Part shown: piece by piece, positions 1 through 8,670 of the stretch | Position numbering within the stretch: position 1 is the first letter of the stretch | How the letters are laid out: each line of letters opens with the position of its first letter | Origin: Paenibacillus sp. N3.4 | GTDB lineage: Bacteria > Bacillota > Bacilli > Paenibacillales > NBRC-103111 | Length of the DNA: 64,000 nucleotides | Direction: 5' to 3' | Assembly (NCBI RefSeq): GCF_008017805.1 | Contig: NZ_VRTT01000037.1 | Location: 1-64,000 of the forward strand | Made by a program: the position numbers and the translations under genes | The notes under the pieces: model-generated | What the model saw: the letters and a program-made list of their open reading frames with translations, nothing else | Told to the model about the DNA's origin: nothing | The model's database searches: none

Positions 1-27
1 AATACTAATCGGTCGAGGGCTTAACCT
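1..27 (+). rRNA. 23S rRNA, 3' end only
   Basis: The window opens with the conserved last bases of Bacillales 23S rRNA (ACTAATCGGTCGAGGGCTTAAC). Only the extreme 3' end is inside the window, and the exact terminus is judged by resemblance to Bacillus. Confidence 0.8.
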
Positions 28-204
28 AATCCCAACCAAGTGAAGATAAGCTTTGTAGCGAATTCCGAATACTTGATTGGGGCCCAGAAAACCTAAGCAA
101 TTCAAACTTTACGCAACGTTTCGTATCTAGTTTTCAAGGCGCAAACAAACGCTTTGACGAAGGCTTAAGCTTTCGAAGTAAGTTTTGCTTTCGCAAAACT
201 CTTA

Positions 205-322
205 GTTTGGTGATGATGGCGGAGGGGACCCACGCGTTCCCATCTCGAACACGACCGTTAAGCCCTCCAGCGTCGATGGTACTTGAACCGCAGGGTTCTG
301 GGAGAGTAGATCGTTGCCAAGC
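205..322 (+). rRNA. rrf: 5S rRNA
   Basis: About 117 nt with the hallmark 5S blocks (GGTGATGATGGCGGAGGGG, CCGTTAAGCCCTCCAGCG, GGGAGAGTAG, GTTGCCAAGC). The 5' TTTGGT and 3' GCCAAG ends pair as helix I. It lies about 180 nt after the 23S end, and the hairpin AGTTTTGC/GCAAAACT at 181-200 directly precedes it. Confidence 0.93.
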
Positions 323-324
323 AG

Positions 325-349
325 ATACCCCTTTGGGGTATTTTTTTTG
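325..349 (+). terminator. Intrinsic terminator after 5S rRNA
   Basis: Stem ATACCCC/GGGGTAT with a TTT loop, followed by a run of T. It separates the rRNA operon proper from the tRNA array, although read-through into the tRNAs is possible. Confidence 0.75.
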
Positions 350-367
350 CCACCCTGTGAAATATAG

Positions 368-444
368 GGACCTTTAGTTCAGCTGGTCAGAGCGCACCTC
401 TGATAAGGCTAAAGTCGGTGGTTCGAATCCATTAAAGTCCACCA
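368..444 (+). tRNA. tRNA-Ile (GAT), imperfect structure
   Basis: The D arm, GAT anticodon loop (400-406), T arm with TTCGAAT and encoded CCA are recognisable. The acceptor stem has one C-A mismatch (372/436). The anticodon stem has C-A (395/411) and C-C (397/409) mismatches plus a wobble pair. It may be a decaying copy, with function supplied by other rrn loci. Confidence 0.7.
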
Positions 445-474
445 TACAGCCCATAATCAAGTGGGTAATAACGA

Positions 475-550
475 GGGGCCATAGCTCAGCTGGGAGAGCG
501 CCTGCCTTGCAAGCAGGAGGTCAGCGGTTCGATCCCGCTTGGCTCCACCA
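475..550 (+). tRNA. tRNA-Ala (TGC)
   Basis: Acceptor GGGGCCA pairs with TGGCTCC. The anticodon arm CCTGC-CTTGCAA-GCAGG is perfect, the T loop is TTCGATC, and CCA is encoded at the 3' end. Confidence 0.96.
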
Positions 551-553
551 TAT

Positions 554-629
554 TCCCTGATAGCTCAGTTGGTAGAGCACTCGACTGTTAATCGAGTTGT
601 CACAGGTTCGAGTCCTGTTCGGGGAGCCA
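554..629 (+). tRNA. tRNA-Asn (GTT)
   Basis: Acceptor TCCCTGA pairs with TCGGGGA. The anticodon arm is CTCGA-CTGTTAA-TCGAG, the T arm is intact, discriminator G, CCA encoded. Confidence 0.96.
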
Positions 630-656
630 ATTTCTTTTAAGTACCAAGCTTATCAT

Positions 657-742
657 GGAGAAGGGTCCGCTCATCGAAGAAGCACGATTGGAAATCGTGC
701 AAGCAAGAGAGGCATCTCGAGGATTCCAATCCCTACTTCTCC
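657..742 (+). tRNA. tRNA-Ser (GGA), degenerate copy
   Basis: The acceptor GGAGAAG/CTTCTCC and anticodon arm CACGA-TTGGAAA-TCGTG are perfect. However, the D arm region (GGTCCGCTCATCG) lacks the usual serine D-loop pattern and the T loop reads TTCCAAT instead of TTCGAAT. No CCA is encoded. I suspect a non-functional or atypical copy. Confidence 0.6.
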
Positions 743-768
743 GTTTTCTTAAGATATATTGTTCCTAT

Positions 769-842
769 GGCGGCGTAGCTCAGCTGGCTAGAGCGTACGG
801 TTCATACCCGTAAGGTCGGGGGTTCGAGCCCCTCTGCCGCTA
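769..842 (+). tRNA. tRNA-Met (CAT)
   Basis: GGCGGCG pairs with TGCCGCT (one G-T wobble at each end, as in Bacillus elongator tRNA-Met). D arm, anticodon arm ACGGT-TCATAC-CCGT and T arm are intact. CCA is not encoded. Confidence 0.92.
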
Positions 843-853
843 CTTATTGAATT

Positions 854-942
854 GGAGAGATACCCAAGTGGCTATAAGGGGACCCTCTGCTAAGGGGTTA
901 GACTGCGTAAGTGGTGCGAGGGTTCGAATCCCTCTCTCTCCG
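854..942 (+). tRNA. tRNA-Ser (GCT)
   Basis: Class II tRNA with a long variable arm. Acceptor GGAGAGA/TCTCTCC is perfect, the anticodon arm is CCCT-CTGCTAA-GGGG, and the T loop is TTCGAAT. CCA is not encoded. Confidence 0.93.
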
Positions 943-964
943 TCAGTGTTTTTCTAAGATATTA

Positions 965-1039
965 GGCCCGTTGGTCAAGTGGTTAAGACACCTCCCTTTC
1001 ACGGAGGTAACAGGGGTTCGAGTCCCCTACGGGTCACCA
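965..1039 (+). tRNA. tRNA-Glu (TTC)
   Basis: Acceptor GGCCCGT/ACGGGTC, anticodon arm CCTCC-CTTTCAC-GGAGG, T loop TTCGAGT, encoded CCA. Confidence 0.96.
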
Positions 1040-1053
1040 TCCCTTTTTTGAAG

Positions 1054-1131
1054 TATCCGACTAGCTCAGCTTGGTAAAGCACCTGCATGGGGAGCAGGGA
1101 GCCGCATATCTAAATTGTGTTGTCCCGACCA
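1054..1131 (+). pseudogene. tRNA-Pro (GGG) remnant
   Basis: The D arm (TAGCTCAGCTTGGTAAAGC) and anticodon arm (CCTGC-ATGGGGA-GCAGG) are clear. The T arm has decayed to ATATCTAAATTGTGT with no TTCRA motif. The 5' acceptor strand (about ATCCGAC) no longer pairs with the 3' strand TGTCCCG, although ACCA remains at the end. Probably a tRNA pseudogene. Confidence 0.65.
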
Positions 1132-1141
1132 TCTTTTTTTT

Positions 1142-1212
1142 GCGGGCGTAGTTTAATGGTAGAACTTCAGCCTTCCAAGCTGATCGCGCGGGTTCGATTC
1201 CCGCCGCCCGCT
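1142..1212 (+). tRNA. tRNA-Gly (TCC)
   Basis: Acceptor GCGGGCG pairs with CGCCCGC. The anticodon loop is CTTCCAA and the T loop TTCGATT. It is the last member of the array. Confidence 0.95.
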
Positions 1213-1378
1213 TAACGTTTTGTGATTGTAAATTAAGCATAATTTGGCAGCTATTTCATGGAGAATCTCTGGGTGTCGAGAAAGTCTCGGTTGCTTGAGA
1301 TTTTCCTTTTTATGATGCGGGGAGATGGTTAGCTTCTGAGCGTTTTATCCAACTCCGAAATTGCTTTAACGCCGGGTG

Positions 1379-1409
1379 AGGCTTTCAACATGTTGAGAGC
1401 CTCTTTTTT
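1379..1409 (+). terminator. Intrinsic terminator of the tRNA array
   Basis: AGGCTTTCAAC pairs with GTTGAGAGCCT (one wobble), followed by TTTTTT. No gene lies between the tRNA-Gly and this hairpin, so it probably ends the rrn/tRNA transcript. Confidence 0.75.
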
Positions 1410-1410
1410 C

Positions 1411-1593
1411 TAACGAACTCAGTAAACCTTATTTGATCAAAATACAAAGAGTTATCGTTTTAACGAACTCCAGAATCGTTATTTCAAGTAAAAGCGCATC
1501 TCTTCACTCATCATTGACCCCATAAGGGCGCTACAGTTCGTTAGATGAATGGACAAGCTAATTTCTCCTCGATAAGCACCATACGGTTCGTTA
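1411..1593. repeat. Four-copy TAACGAAC repeat, two direct and two inverted
   Basis: TAACGAACTC occurs at 1411 and 1461 on the + strand. Its complement GTTCGTTA occurs at 1536-1543 and 1586-1593. Spacing is 50 bp within each pair. Each copy is followed, reading outward from TAACGAAC, by seven or so variable bases and then TTAT. Related copies occur at 51362 and 51418. No coding function is seen. Confidence 0.55.
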
Positions 1594-1978
1594 GCTTAGA
1601 CTGGCTACAGTCAAGGACATACCTATGGCAATCTTCTCGCTGCTCTCCTCCTGCCTGCCCAAGATGTTTACAAAGCTCCAAATAGCCGAATCACGTGTAA
1701 ATAGAAGCTTACCAGCACTTTCTCAACGAGTCCGAGAAAATCCCATATCTCCTGACCCCCAAAAGAGGCTGCTCGCCAGGTTTCCACCCTTTGAGCAGCT
1801 TCTTTTCATTTGTTTCTTTTTTAACATTTCTCATTATGGTGTATGGTTGTCGAAGTTTGTTCACTTTACTGTCATTGAGGTGTGCTAGAATGGAAAATTT
1901 AACGATCAGGAGGAACAGAATGAGAGAGAATGTAAGGCGTTAAAGAAGATTGAAATCGTGCCATGGTTGAATTTACTG
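1594..1978. other. Non-coding stretch before the LysR gene
   Basis: No convincing gene is seen. A consensus ribosome binding site (AGGAGGAAC, about 1909) precedes a seven-codon reading frame beginning at 1920 that ends in TAA. This could be the truncated head of a lost gene. Confidence 0.4.
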
Positions 1979-2857
1979 TTAGGACGTCACGGCAGCCAGC
2001 AGCTCAACGAAACGTTGGGCTGCCTTCGATAAGTAGTGCTGCTTAAGCCAGATTAGAGCGGAAGAAGCTGAACCTTTTGAGTCTTCGATATGGAACGCTT
2101 GCACGCGATAGCCGCGGTGCTTCTTAAGCACCGTTTCAGGGACAATTGTGCTTCCGAAGCCTGACGATACCAGTTCCATAAGAATGGAAATGTCCGAACA
2201 TTCACCAATGATGTTCGGACTTACATTTTTCACGCGAAACTCCTCTAGAATCAATTGAAAGATACCGAGTCCATCTGTGCTAGGAAGTATGAGAGGATGC
2301 TTTGCTATCTGTTCAAGGGTAATTGTATGGGTGTCCTTCGTTTGTGGCTCAGAGGTTACAAAATAAAACGACTCCTTCTGAAGCTGCAGGACGGAAAAAT
2401 CATCAAGCAGCAGCGGTAATCGTATGATCGCCAGCTCAATGACTTTTTCTTTGACTAGCTTAGCAAGTTGTGAGGACTCATTTTGTTGGATTTTATAGGT
2501 GATATGCGGGTAGGATTCACGAAACGTTTGCAGTATTTTAGGTAATTGGTAATAGGATATCGTATTGACACCAATGGTTAATTTGCCTCGTACACCACTT
2601 CCGATTTGTGTGACTTCGGTTTGTGCTTCCTCCATATCTTTCGTAATTCTCACTGCGTAGCGGTACAGCGTTGTACCTGCTTCTGTCAATTGTAGATACC
2701 TTCCTCGTTTGTCAAACAATTTAACCCCTAAGTCCTGCTCCAATTGCTTTAATTGCTGGCTAAGCGGAGGCTGAGCCATGTGTAGTTTTTTCGCTGCAGC
2801 CGTGATTTGCTTTTCCTCTGCAATGGCTATGAAATAACGCAATTGTCTAATATCCAT
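1979..2857 (-). CDS. LysR family transcriptional regulator
   Basis: 292 residues, the usual length for LysR proteins. The N-terminal winged helix-turn-helix (MDIRQLRYFIAIAEEKQI, AAKKLHMAQPPLSQQLKQLE) spans about residues 1-60. It is followed by the LysR substrate-binding domain, about 90-290. It is transcribed away from the permease at 3037, with about 180 bp between them. This divergent arrangement is typical of LysR proteins that control the neighbouring gene and themselves. The inducer is not predictable; a purine or pyrimidine compound is only a guess from the neighbour. Confidence 0.93.
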   Translation of the reverse strand: MDIRQLRYFIAIAEEKQITAAAKKLHMAQPPLSQQLKQLEQDLGVKLFDKRGRYLQLTEAGTTLYRYAVRITKDMEEAQTEVTQIGSGVRGKLTIGVNTISYYQLPKILQTFRESYPHITYKIQQNESSQLAKLVKEKVIELAIIRLPLLLDDFSVLQLQKESFYFVTSEPQTKDTHTITLEQIAKHPLILPSTDGLGIFQLILEEFRVKNVSPNIIGECSDISILMELVSSGFGSTIVPETVLKKHRGYRVQAFHIEDSKGSASSALIWLKQHYLSKAAQRFVELLAAVTS

Positions 2858-3036
2858 CTTGTTTCTCCTTATTCGTATATGTAAATCGTATGGTTTAGCA
2901 ATTAAATATATATTATTCCTATGTTGAATCCCATGTTATCATATTTCTGCACAATACATTTGGCAAATTGCACAAAAGATCAGGGCTAAAGGATGTGCAA
3001 AGGAAGGAAGATGGAACATGCGTCAAGAGAAACTCA

Positions 3037-4377
3037 GTGATAGGAATGCTTAAAACAATATCACCCAAAATTTGGCTAGCCGGTGTACAATGGCTATTTT
3101 TCATGTTTACGAATACGATTGTCGTACCGCTTTCTCTAGGCCATGCTTTTCAGTTGGCACCTGATGAAATCGCGGCTTCTTTACAGCGTTCTTTTATTTT
3201 GACAGGTGTACTTTGTATTCTACAAGCGCTATGGGGGCATCGGTATGCCGTCATGGATGGACCTGCCGGACTGTGGTGGGGGCTTGTGCTCAATCTGTGC
3301 GCATCGGCCCCTTCTGTGGGGTTGAGCTTAACTGAGGTAGGCGGCGGACTCGCCAGTGGATTTCTATTAGCGAGCTTGACGATGATCGTACTTGGGAGCT
3401 TAGGTTTTGCCTCTTTTTTGAAGAAAATTTTCACCCCAATCGTCATGGGAGTCTCTTTATTCTTGTTGACGATTCAATTGGTCATGACCTTTTTCAAAGG
3501 AATGCTGGGGCTGAATAGTGCGGGGGAGGTGGACCTTAAAGTCGCCATTCTGTCTATCGTCATTGCAATTTTTGTCGGCATCCTTCATTTGAAGGGATCA
3601 CGGGTGATTAGCAGTTACTCGATTCTCATAGGCATTATTGTCGGTTGGATTGCGTATGAGCTTATATTTCCTTCGGTCCATTCCGTGCAGGAGCAAGCCG
3701 GATCCTTTTTCTCGCTTTTCCCGTGGGGTGCGCCGAATATGCAGGTGGGGATCATTCTAACCGCATTTATCGTTGGCTTAATTAATATGACAAATTCCAT
3801 TACGTGCCTAGTGACAGTGGAGAAGTTGTATAAGACCAAAACATCGGACTCGCAATATAAACGTTCTTACTTGCTGACAGGCATATTCACAGCCTTCTCA
3901 GCTTGCTTCGGGCTTCTGCCTTTTGGCTTGTTTACCTCTTCAGTAGGGCTATTGGAAAGTACCAAAATTTTGGAACGCAAAGCACTTATTATCGGTGGTG
4001 CGATGTTCGCTTTATTAGGAATCATACCGGCCTTAAGCGGCTTGTTTTCGTCGCTGCCTGCAAGTGTAGGCAATGCGGTGCTGTTCGTTGCTTACCTGCA
4101 AATGTTCGGAACTTCGCTTCGTACCATTCAAGGGATTCAGTTCAACTCGAAGACTGTGTATCGCATTGCGCTTCCTGTATTGCTAGGTATCAGCATTATG
4201 AATATTCCCCCACAGGCTTTCGCTATACTACCCTTATACATTCGTCCGCTGTTTAGCAATGGACTGGTGATGGGTGTAATACTATCATTAGTGCTTGAGA
4301 CTGGGATTAATTGGAGTAAATATGAGCTGCCTGCAGCGCGCGAGCCGATTGCCATTCCCGAGATGAAAAATGCGTAA
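3037..4377 (+). CDS. Purine/pyrimidine permease, NCS2-like
   Basis: About 445 residues of almost continuous membrane segments (roughly 12), resembling the YwdJ-type branch of xanthine/uracil permeases. Predicted to import a nucleobase by cation symport. Start is uncertain: GTG at 3037 or ATG at 3046 begins where the membrane protein begins, but neither has a good ribosome site. A good site (AGGAAGGAAG) instead precedes ATG 3018 in another frame, giving MRQEKLSDR before a stop. Joining that to MLKTISPKIW needs one base removed near 3045. The reading frame also stays open upstream to 2968, but that part does not look like protein. Confidence 0.85.
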   Translation: MIGMLKTISPKIWLAGVQWLFFMFTNTIVVPLSLGHAFQLAPDEIAASLQRSFILTGVLCILQALWGHRYAVMDGPAGLWWGLVLNLCASAPSVGLSLTEVGGGLASGFLLASLTMIVLGSLGFASFLKKIFTPIVMGVSLFLLTIQLVMTFFKGMLGLNSAGEVDLKVAILSIVIAIFVGILHLKGSRVISSYSILIGIIVGWIAYELIFPSVHSVQEQAGSFFSLFPWGAPNMQVGIILTAFIVGLINMTNSITCLVTVEKLYKTKTSDSQYKRSYLLTGIFTAFSACFGLLPFGLFTSSVGLLESTKILERKALIIGGAMFALLGIIPALSGLFSSLPASVGNAVLFVAYLQMFGTSLRTIQGIQFNSKTVYRIALPVLLGISIMNIPPQAFAILPLYIRPLFSNGLVMGVILSLVLETGINWSKYELPAAREPIAIPEMKNA

Positions 4378-4398
4378 TTGAAAAATAAATGCATAAAG

Positions 4399-4439
4399 GA
4401 ACCTACCCAAAAGCAAATGAGGTTAGGTTCTTTTTTTTT
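4399..4439 (+). terminator. Intrinsic terminator after the permease
   Basis: GAACCTACCC pairs with GGTTAGGTTC (one mismatch), followed by nine T. Confidence 0.85.
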
Positions 4440-4607
4440 GTAAGTTTATAAATATACGATCCAAAATGACATTATTTTTATTTCATTCCCAATTAAATGG
4501 AGAATTTTATCCCTATATGCTCGAAATGTCAGCCTATAAATTACCAGTTCGCGTTTCTATAATTAGAGTGTAGGAACAAACAAGTAAACAATTTTAGGAG
4601 GTCAAGA

Positions 4608-5966
4608 ATGAAAAAGACGAAAAGTGCATTATCTTTGGCAATGGTTGTGGCAATGGCAGCAACTTCGGCAGCTTGTGGTAACGGCGGTGACTCGAAGACA
4701 GCCGCTACATCGACGGTTACACCTGCTCCGGCAGCAACGACCAAGCCGGTTGAAAGCGAAAAGCCTAAAGAGTTCAAGATGACTCTACGCCATACAGAAA
4801 TCAGAGACACGGCGAAAGCGAATCTTGCTATTTTACAGGATGTTGTAAAAGCAACCGAAACGGCAGTGCCGGGCTTGAAAATTGAGTTGGATGGCGTTGA
4901 GGATGTTGTCAATCGCGACACGAAGCTAAAAGCTGAAATGCAAGCAGGCAGTCCGCCTCCAATCTTTGACTTGTTCGGTGGCGCTGATACTCAGAATTAT
5001 TCGAAGGCTGGCAAATTGCTTGACCTGACACCTATTATTGCTGAGCTTGGATTGAAAGACAAATTCATGAATTTGAATGAATTCACGGTTGACGGCAAAG
5101 TATACGGTCTTCCTAGAGCAGGGTTTGTTGAAGGCGTTTTCTATAACAAAAAAATATTTGCGGATGCAGGCGTTCAAGTACCTAAGACTTGGGATGAGTT
5201 CCTGAAAGTATGTGAAGCGCTTAAAGCAAAAGGGATTACACCGATTGCCATGGCTGGCGGTGCCGGCGATGGATGGGTACTTAACATGCTTACCAATACG
5301 TTGTTTGTACGTTTGGGTGGGCCACAAATTCAAGAGGGCTTCGCGGCGGGGAAAACGAAGTGGACAGATGCTCCGGTTGTTGAGGCTTTTAAAAAGATGG
5401 ATGAACTGAAGCAAAAAGGGTATATCGACAAAAATGTGATCGCAACGAAATATGCAGACGGTCAGGCTAAATTCTATACAGGTCAGGCGGGTATGCTGTT
5501 TGATGGAAGCTGGGCATCTTCGGGTATCATGGGCAAGAACTCCAAAGTAGCTGATGACGCAAGCTTCTTCAATTTCCCGAGCATGGGCGGTCCTGGTGAC
5601 GACATGATTAACGGAGGCTGGTCAAACGGGTACGGTTTCTCTTCAAAATTAAATGACAACGAGCTGAAAGTTGTTAAAGCCTTTATCAAAAACTTCTATA
5701 CAGAAGCTAATCAAAAAAGAGCTTTAAAAGAATCCGGCAATATCCCGGCCATGAAGTTGACGGATATCGGTGATGCTAAAGGTTTAATCGCGGATGTCGT
5801 TCAAGCTCAGCTTTCCGCCAAGAAAGGTGCCTTCCCGGCTTTTGACGCCTTGGTTACTCCAGCAGTTAAGAAAACGCTGGAAGGCGCAATGGAAGAGCTG
5901 ATGGGCGGTAAAGTAACGCCACAAAAAGTTGCTGAGAAAGTGCAAGCCGCACAAGACGCCAAATAA
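4608..5966 (+). CDS. Sugar ABC transporter substrate-binding lipoprotein
   Basis: 452 residues. The N terminus is a lipoprotein signal with lipobox TSAAC (Cys23), then a low-complexity Thr/Ala/Pro linker and an extracellular solute-binding protein family 1 fold (YGLPRAGFVEGVFYNKKIFADAGVQVPKTWDEF, GGWSNGYGFSSK). It captures an oligosaccharide or sugar outside the membrane for the two permeases downstream. The start has a strong AGGAGG site. A TATAAT box at 4558-4563 is a candidate -10. There is no ATPase gene nearby, so a shared MsmX-type ATPase is likely. Confidence 0.92.
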   Translation: MKKTKSALSLAMVVAMAATSAACGNGGDSKTAATSTVTPAPAATTKPVESEKPKEFKMTLRHTEIRDTAKANLAILQDVVKATETAVPGLKIELDGVEDVVNRDTKLKAEMQAGSPPPIFDLFGGADTQNYSKAGKLLDLTPIIAELGLKDKFMNLNEFTVDGKVYGLPRAGFVEGVFYNKKIFADAGVQVPKTWDEFLKVCEALKAKGITPIAMAGGAGDGWVLNMLTNTLFVRLGGPQIQEGFAAGKTKWTDAPVVEAFKKMDELKQKGYIDKNVIATKYADGQAKFYTGQAGMLFDGSWASSGIMGKNSKVADDASFFNFPSMGGPGDDMINGGWSNGYGFSSKLNDNELKVVKAFIKNFYTEANQKRALKESGNIPAMKLTDIGDAKGLIADVVQAQLSAKKGAFPAFDALVTPAVKKTLEGAMEELMGGKVTPQKVAEKVQAAQDAK

Positions 5967-5979
5967 TACAGGTTAAATA

Positions 5980-6022
5980 ACAATCAGGGCATCACACGTA
6001 CGCGGTGGTGTCCTGATTGTTG
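5980..6022 (+). terminator. Attenuating hairpin between binding protein and permeases
   Basis: ACAATCAGGGCATCAC pairs with GTGGTGTCCTGATTGT, but only a weak T tract follows. Such stems commonly lower permease expression relative to the binding protein. Confidence 0.6.
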
Positions 6023-6080
6023 CTCATAGAAGCATTACTGCTTGCAGCTCAAGTCATTATTATCGAAAGATGGGGATCAC

Positions 6081-6965
6081 ATGAATAAAGTATTACGCAA
6101 TCCACTTGCCTACGCGCTGTTTGTCGTTCCCGCCTTGCTGCTTTATATGACTTTTTACATCTTACCCATGATCAGCTCGTTGAAATATGCGGTAACAAGC
6201 TGGAACGGAATTAATGAAGCGACGTTTAACGGTTTGGACAATTTTATAAAGGCTTTTCATGATGAGAAGTTTTGGGTCGCTCTGAAGAACAACGTATATT
6301 TCGTTCTATTCTCTGTGTTTGTTCAAATTCCGATTATTATTTTCTTTGCGATTTTGATTAGCGGTGCACGCAGATTCCTCGGCTTTTATAAAACGACGGT
6401 TTTTTTGCCTAGTGTACTATCGACTGCGATTGTTGGCGTGATCTGGCAGTTCATTTATCATCCTGATGCCGGTCTGATTAATCAACTGCTGCGCGCAATT
6501 GGGCTTGAGAAGTGGACGCATGGATGGCTTGGCGAAGAGGGTTATTCCATGATTGCTATACTCGTCACCAACGCCTGGCAGTGGACAGGATTTTATATCG
6601 TACTTGTCTTAGCCGCGATTTTCTCCATATCCAAAGAAGTGCAAGAAGCGGGAGAGATCGACGGTGCCATTGGCTGGCTGAAGGCGCGCCACATCACGGT
6701 ACCGCTAATACGACCTGTTATTCTTGTTGTCATGATGCTCTCGATCACCGGAGCTATGAAAGCTTTGGACATCGTGTTTATTATGACGAAGGGAGGACCA
6801 TTCGGAAGTTCGGAAGTCATGGCTACTTATATGTATAAACAAGCGTATTCGATGTCGTTATTTGGCTACGCCAATGCCATATCTATCATTATTTTCTTAT
6901 TTACTGTTGTGTTGACGCTAATCTTCCATTTACTCACCAAAAGGTCTGAGGAGGTCGAATACTAA
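6081..6965 (+). CDS. Sugar ABC transporter permease, MalF type
   Basis: 294 residues from ATG 6081, preceded by GATGGGGA; the frame is open 13 codons further upstream but without a ribosome site. There are six membrane segments. The cytoplasmic EAA loop is seen at about EVQEAGEIDGAIGWLKARHITVPLIRP, which contacts the ATPase. It forms a heterodimer with the product of 6967 and takes substrate from the 4608 lipoprotein. Confidence 0.92.
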   Translation: MNKVLRNPLAYALFVVPALLLYMTFYILPMISSLKYAVTSWNGINEATFNGLDNFIKAFHDEKFWVALKNNVYFVLFSVFVQIPIIIFFAILISGARRFLGFYKTTVFLPSVLSTAIVGVIWQFIYHPDAGLINQLLRAIGLEKWTHGWLGEEGYSMIAILVTNAWQWTGFYIVLVLAAIFSISKEVQEAGEIDGAIGWLKARHITVPLIRPVILVVMMLSITGAMKALDIVFIMTKGGPFGSSEVMATYMYKQAYSMSLFGYANAISIIIFLFTVVLTLIFHLLTKRSEEVEY

Positions 6966-6966
6966 G

Positions 6967-7794
6967 ATGAAAAGACATACCAATGGCACAATCCGGCACC
7001 TCATTCTCCTTGTATATATTATGATCATCCTATATCCGCTCCTCTTTATTCTGAATTCGTCATTCAAAAACAATTCGGAAGTCGTTCTAAAACCGTGGGG
7101 ATTGCCTGAAAAATTTAATTTTCAAAACTATGTAGATGCATTTGCGAGTTCCAAGATTGGTACTTATTTTATCAATAGCTTGTATATCAGTACGATTGCA
7201 ACAACTGCCGCGATCCTGCTTGCGACTGCAATCGCTTATGCGATCACGAGAATGAAATATCCAAGATTGAGTAAATTGGTGTATGGAACGCTGCTGATAT
7301 CGTTACTCATATCGCCAGCGTCACTGCTCATACCGTTGTATATCATGATTAGAAACATGGGCATTTACAACACGCCGTTTGCCTTAATTGTTCCTTATAC
7401 AGCTTTTGGTATTCCACTATCCGTATTTGTCATAGCCGCGTTCCTGAAATCCATCCCTAGGGAGTTAGAAGAAGCAGGAATTATGGATGGGCTTTCTGTA
7501 TATGGATTGCTTTTGCGCATCATCATGCCGCTGACGCTGCCTACGCTTGTGACCGTATTTATTCTGAATTTTATGGGACACTGGAACGAATTCATTATGG
7601 CGAATTTATTTTTATCCAGTCAAAATCTTCGGACTTTACCTGTTGCCGTTGTTTCCTTCATGGATAAATTCCAAATGAACTACGGTGCTCTCACAGCTTC
7701 AGTTATGATTAGCGCGATTCCGGTTATTATTGTTTATGCGCTCTTACAGAGACATATCATTCAAGGAGTTACATCAGGCAGTGTGAAAGGCTAG
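6967..7794 (+). CDS. Sugar ABC transporter permease, MalG type
   Basis: 275 residues, six membrane segments. The EAA loop is at PRELEEAGIMDGLSVYGLLLRIIMPLTLPTL and the C terminus is the typical GVTSGSVKG. It begins one base after the stop of the partner permease. AGGAGGT lies 11 bases before the ATG, inside the end of the upstream gene. Confidence 0.92.
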   Translation: MKRHTNGTIRHLILLVYIMIILYPLLFILNSSFKNNSEVVLKPWGLPEKFNFQNYVDAFASSKIGTYFINSLYISTIATTAAILLATAIAYAITRMKYPRLSKLVYGTLLISLLISPASLLIPLYIMIRNMGIYNTPFALIVPYTAFGIPLSVFVIAAFLKSIPRELEEAGIMDGLSVYGLLLRIIMPLTLPTLVTVFILNFMGHWNEFIMANLFLSSQNLRTLPVAVVSFMDKFQMNYGALTASVMISAIPVIIVYALLQRHIIQGVTSGSVKG

Positions 7795-7819
7795 GGAAAA
7801 TGATAAAAGCAGCAGTGGT

Positions 7820-7852
7820 CGGTCGGTTCGCTAATGCGGGCTGACCGTTTTT
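7820..7852 (+). terminator. Intrinsic terminator of the sugar importer operon
   Basis: CGGTCGGTTCGC pairs with GCGGGCTGACCG (with wobbles) around a TAAT loop, followed by TTTTT. Confidence 0.8.
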
Positions 7853-7853
7853 G

Positions 7854-8484
7854 TTACCATTTTATAGTTCGAATAAGATTCCTCATACTGTTGCGGTCAT
7901 CCTCGCTGATGGGCCAACCTCCAATTTCCTTTATGATTTGTGTTAAGTTTGTATATCCTTTTGTTAGACCGTTTAAGCGAGCTGTCAAAGTGGCGTTCAT
8001 TAGCGTTTCAGGAGTTGGAAAAAGGGGCCACAGCTTGATAAGGGCATCTGGATAACGTTTTAAATAATATTTCTGGTGTCTATCCTCGGCAAGATAAAAA
8101 GTGGTATAAGGAGCGACCTCGGTGTCTGGTTTTCCTTTCCCCTGATCCTCACGTTTAAACATAACCTTTTGGATAACGTCATGTTGCGTATCGTCGCGAT
8201 AGAGCACGATGGATCTATACTGCCGGCCTTTGTATTCGTTGATATTCATCGGATTGTGATGGTTCCAAAAAACATGCAAGATGGTCTCGAACGGAAGTAT
8301 CTGCGGATCAAAATCAATTTCGACCATTTCGGAGTGATCGCCCAGCTGTCGATAAGTAGGATTAGCACTCGTAACCTCCCGCAAATCCCACACGCGTTCT
8401 AATGACACCTGCCATGTGTCCGAACAGAGCATCTGGGGTCCAGAAACAACCCATGCCAAGACTCACCGTTTGTATGCTGCTCAT
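7854..8484 (-). pseudogene. msrA: msrA, peptide methionine sulfoxide reductase, one-base frameshift
   Basis: MsrA reduces methionine-S-sulfoxide in proteins. From ATG 8484 the first frame gives MSSIQTVSLGMGCFWTPDAL and on to VGFAGG, with the family's catalytic GCFW motif, and then hits a stop. The second frame (about 8373 down to 7854) gives TSANPTYRQLGDHSEMVEIDFDP and the rest of the domain. The two join perfectly as GFAGG-TSANPTY if one T is removed from the TT pair at 8373-8374. Without the first part, the remaining 201-codon frame lacks the active-site cysteine. Either a recent pseudogene or a homopolymer read error. Confidence 0.85.
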
Positions 8485-8670
8485 ACTCACCGCGTCTTCA
8501 CCTCTTGTACCTATCATAGCATTCCTAAACGCAAGATGAAAAAGGGATAGAGTCCTGATTTGATCATCCTTGACGGCTGTACTGCTGAAATGCCGTCCAA
8601 TTTATCGAAGCATGGCATATAGGATGTTGAACAATGTGGCCCGGTGTTTTGGTCTATCTGAAATTGGTAA

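Noticed and set aside
1625-1888. Open frame of 87 codons after the tRNA array
   Set aside because: No ribosome site, composition unlike a protein, overlaps nothing conserved; treated as non-coding.
2968-3036. Upstream extension of the permease frame
   Set aside because: The extra 23 residues are charged and unlike a permease N terminus, and no ribosome site precedes 2968.
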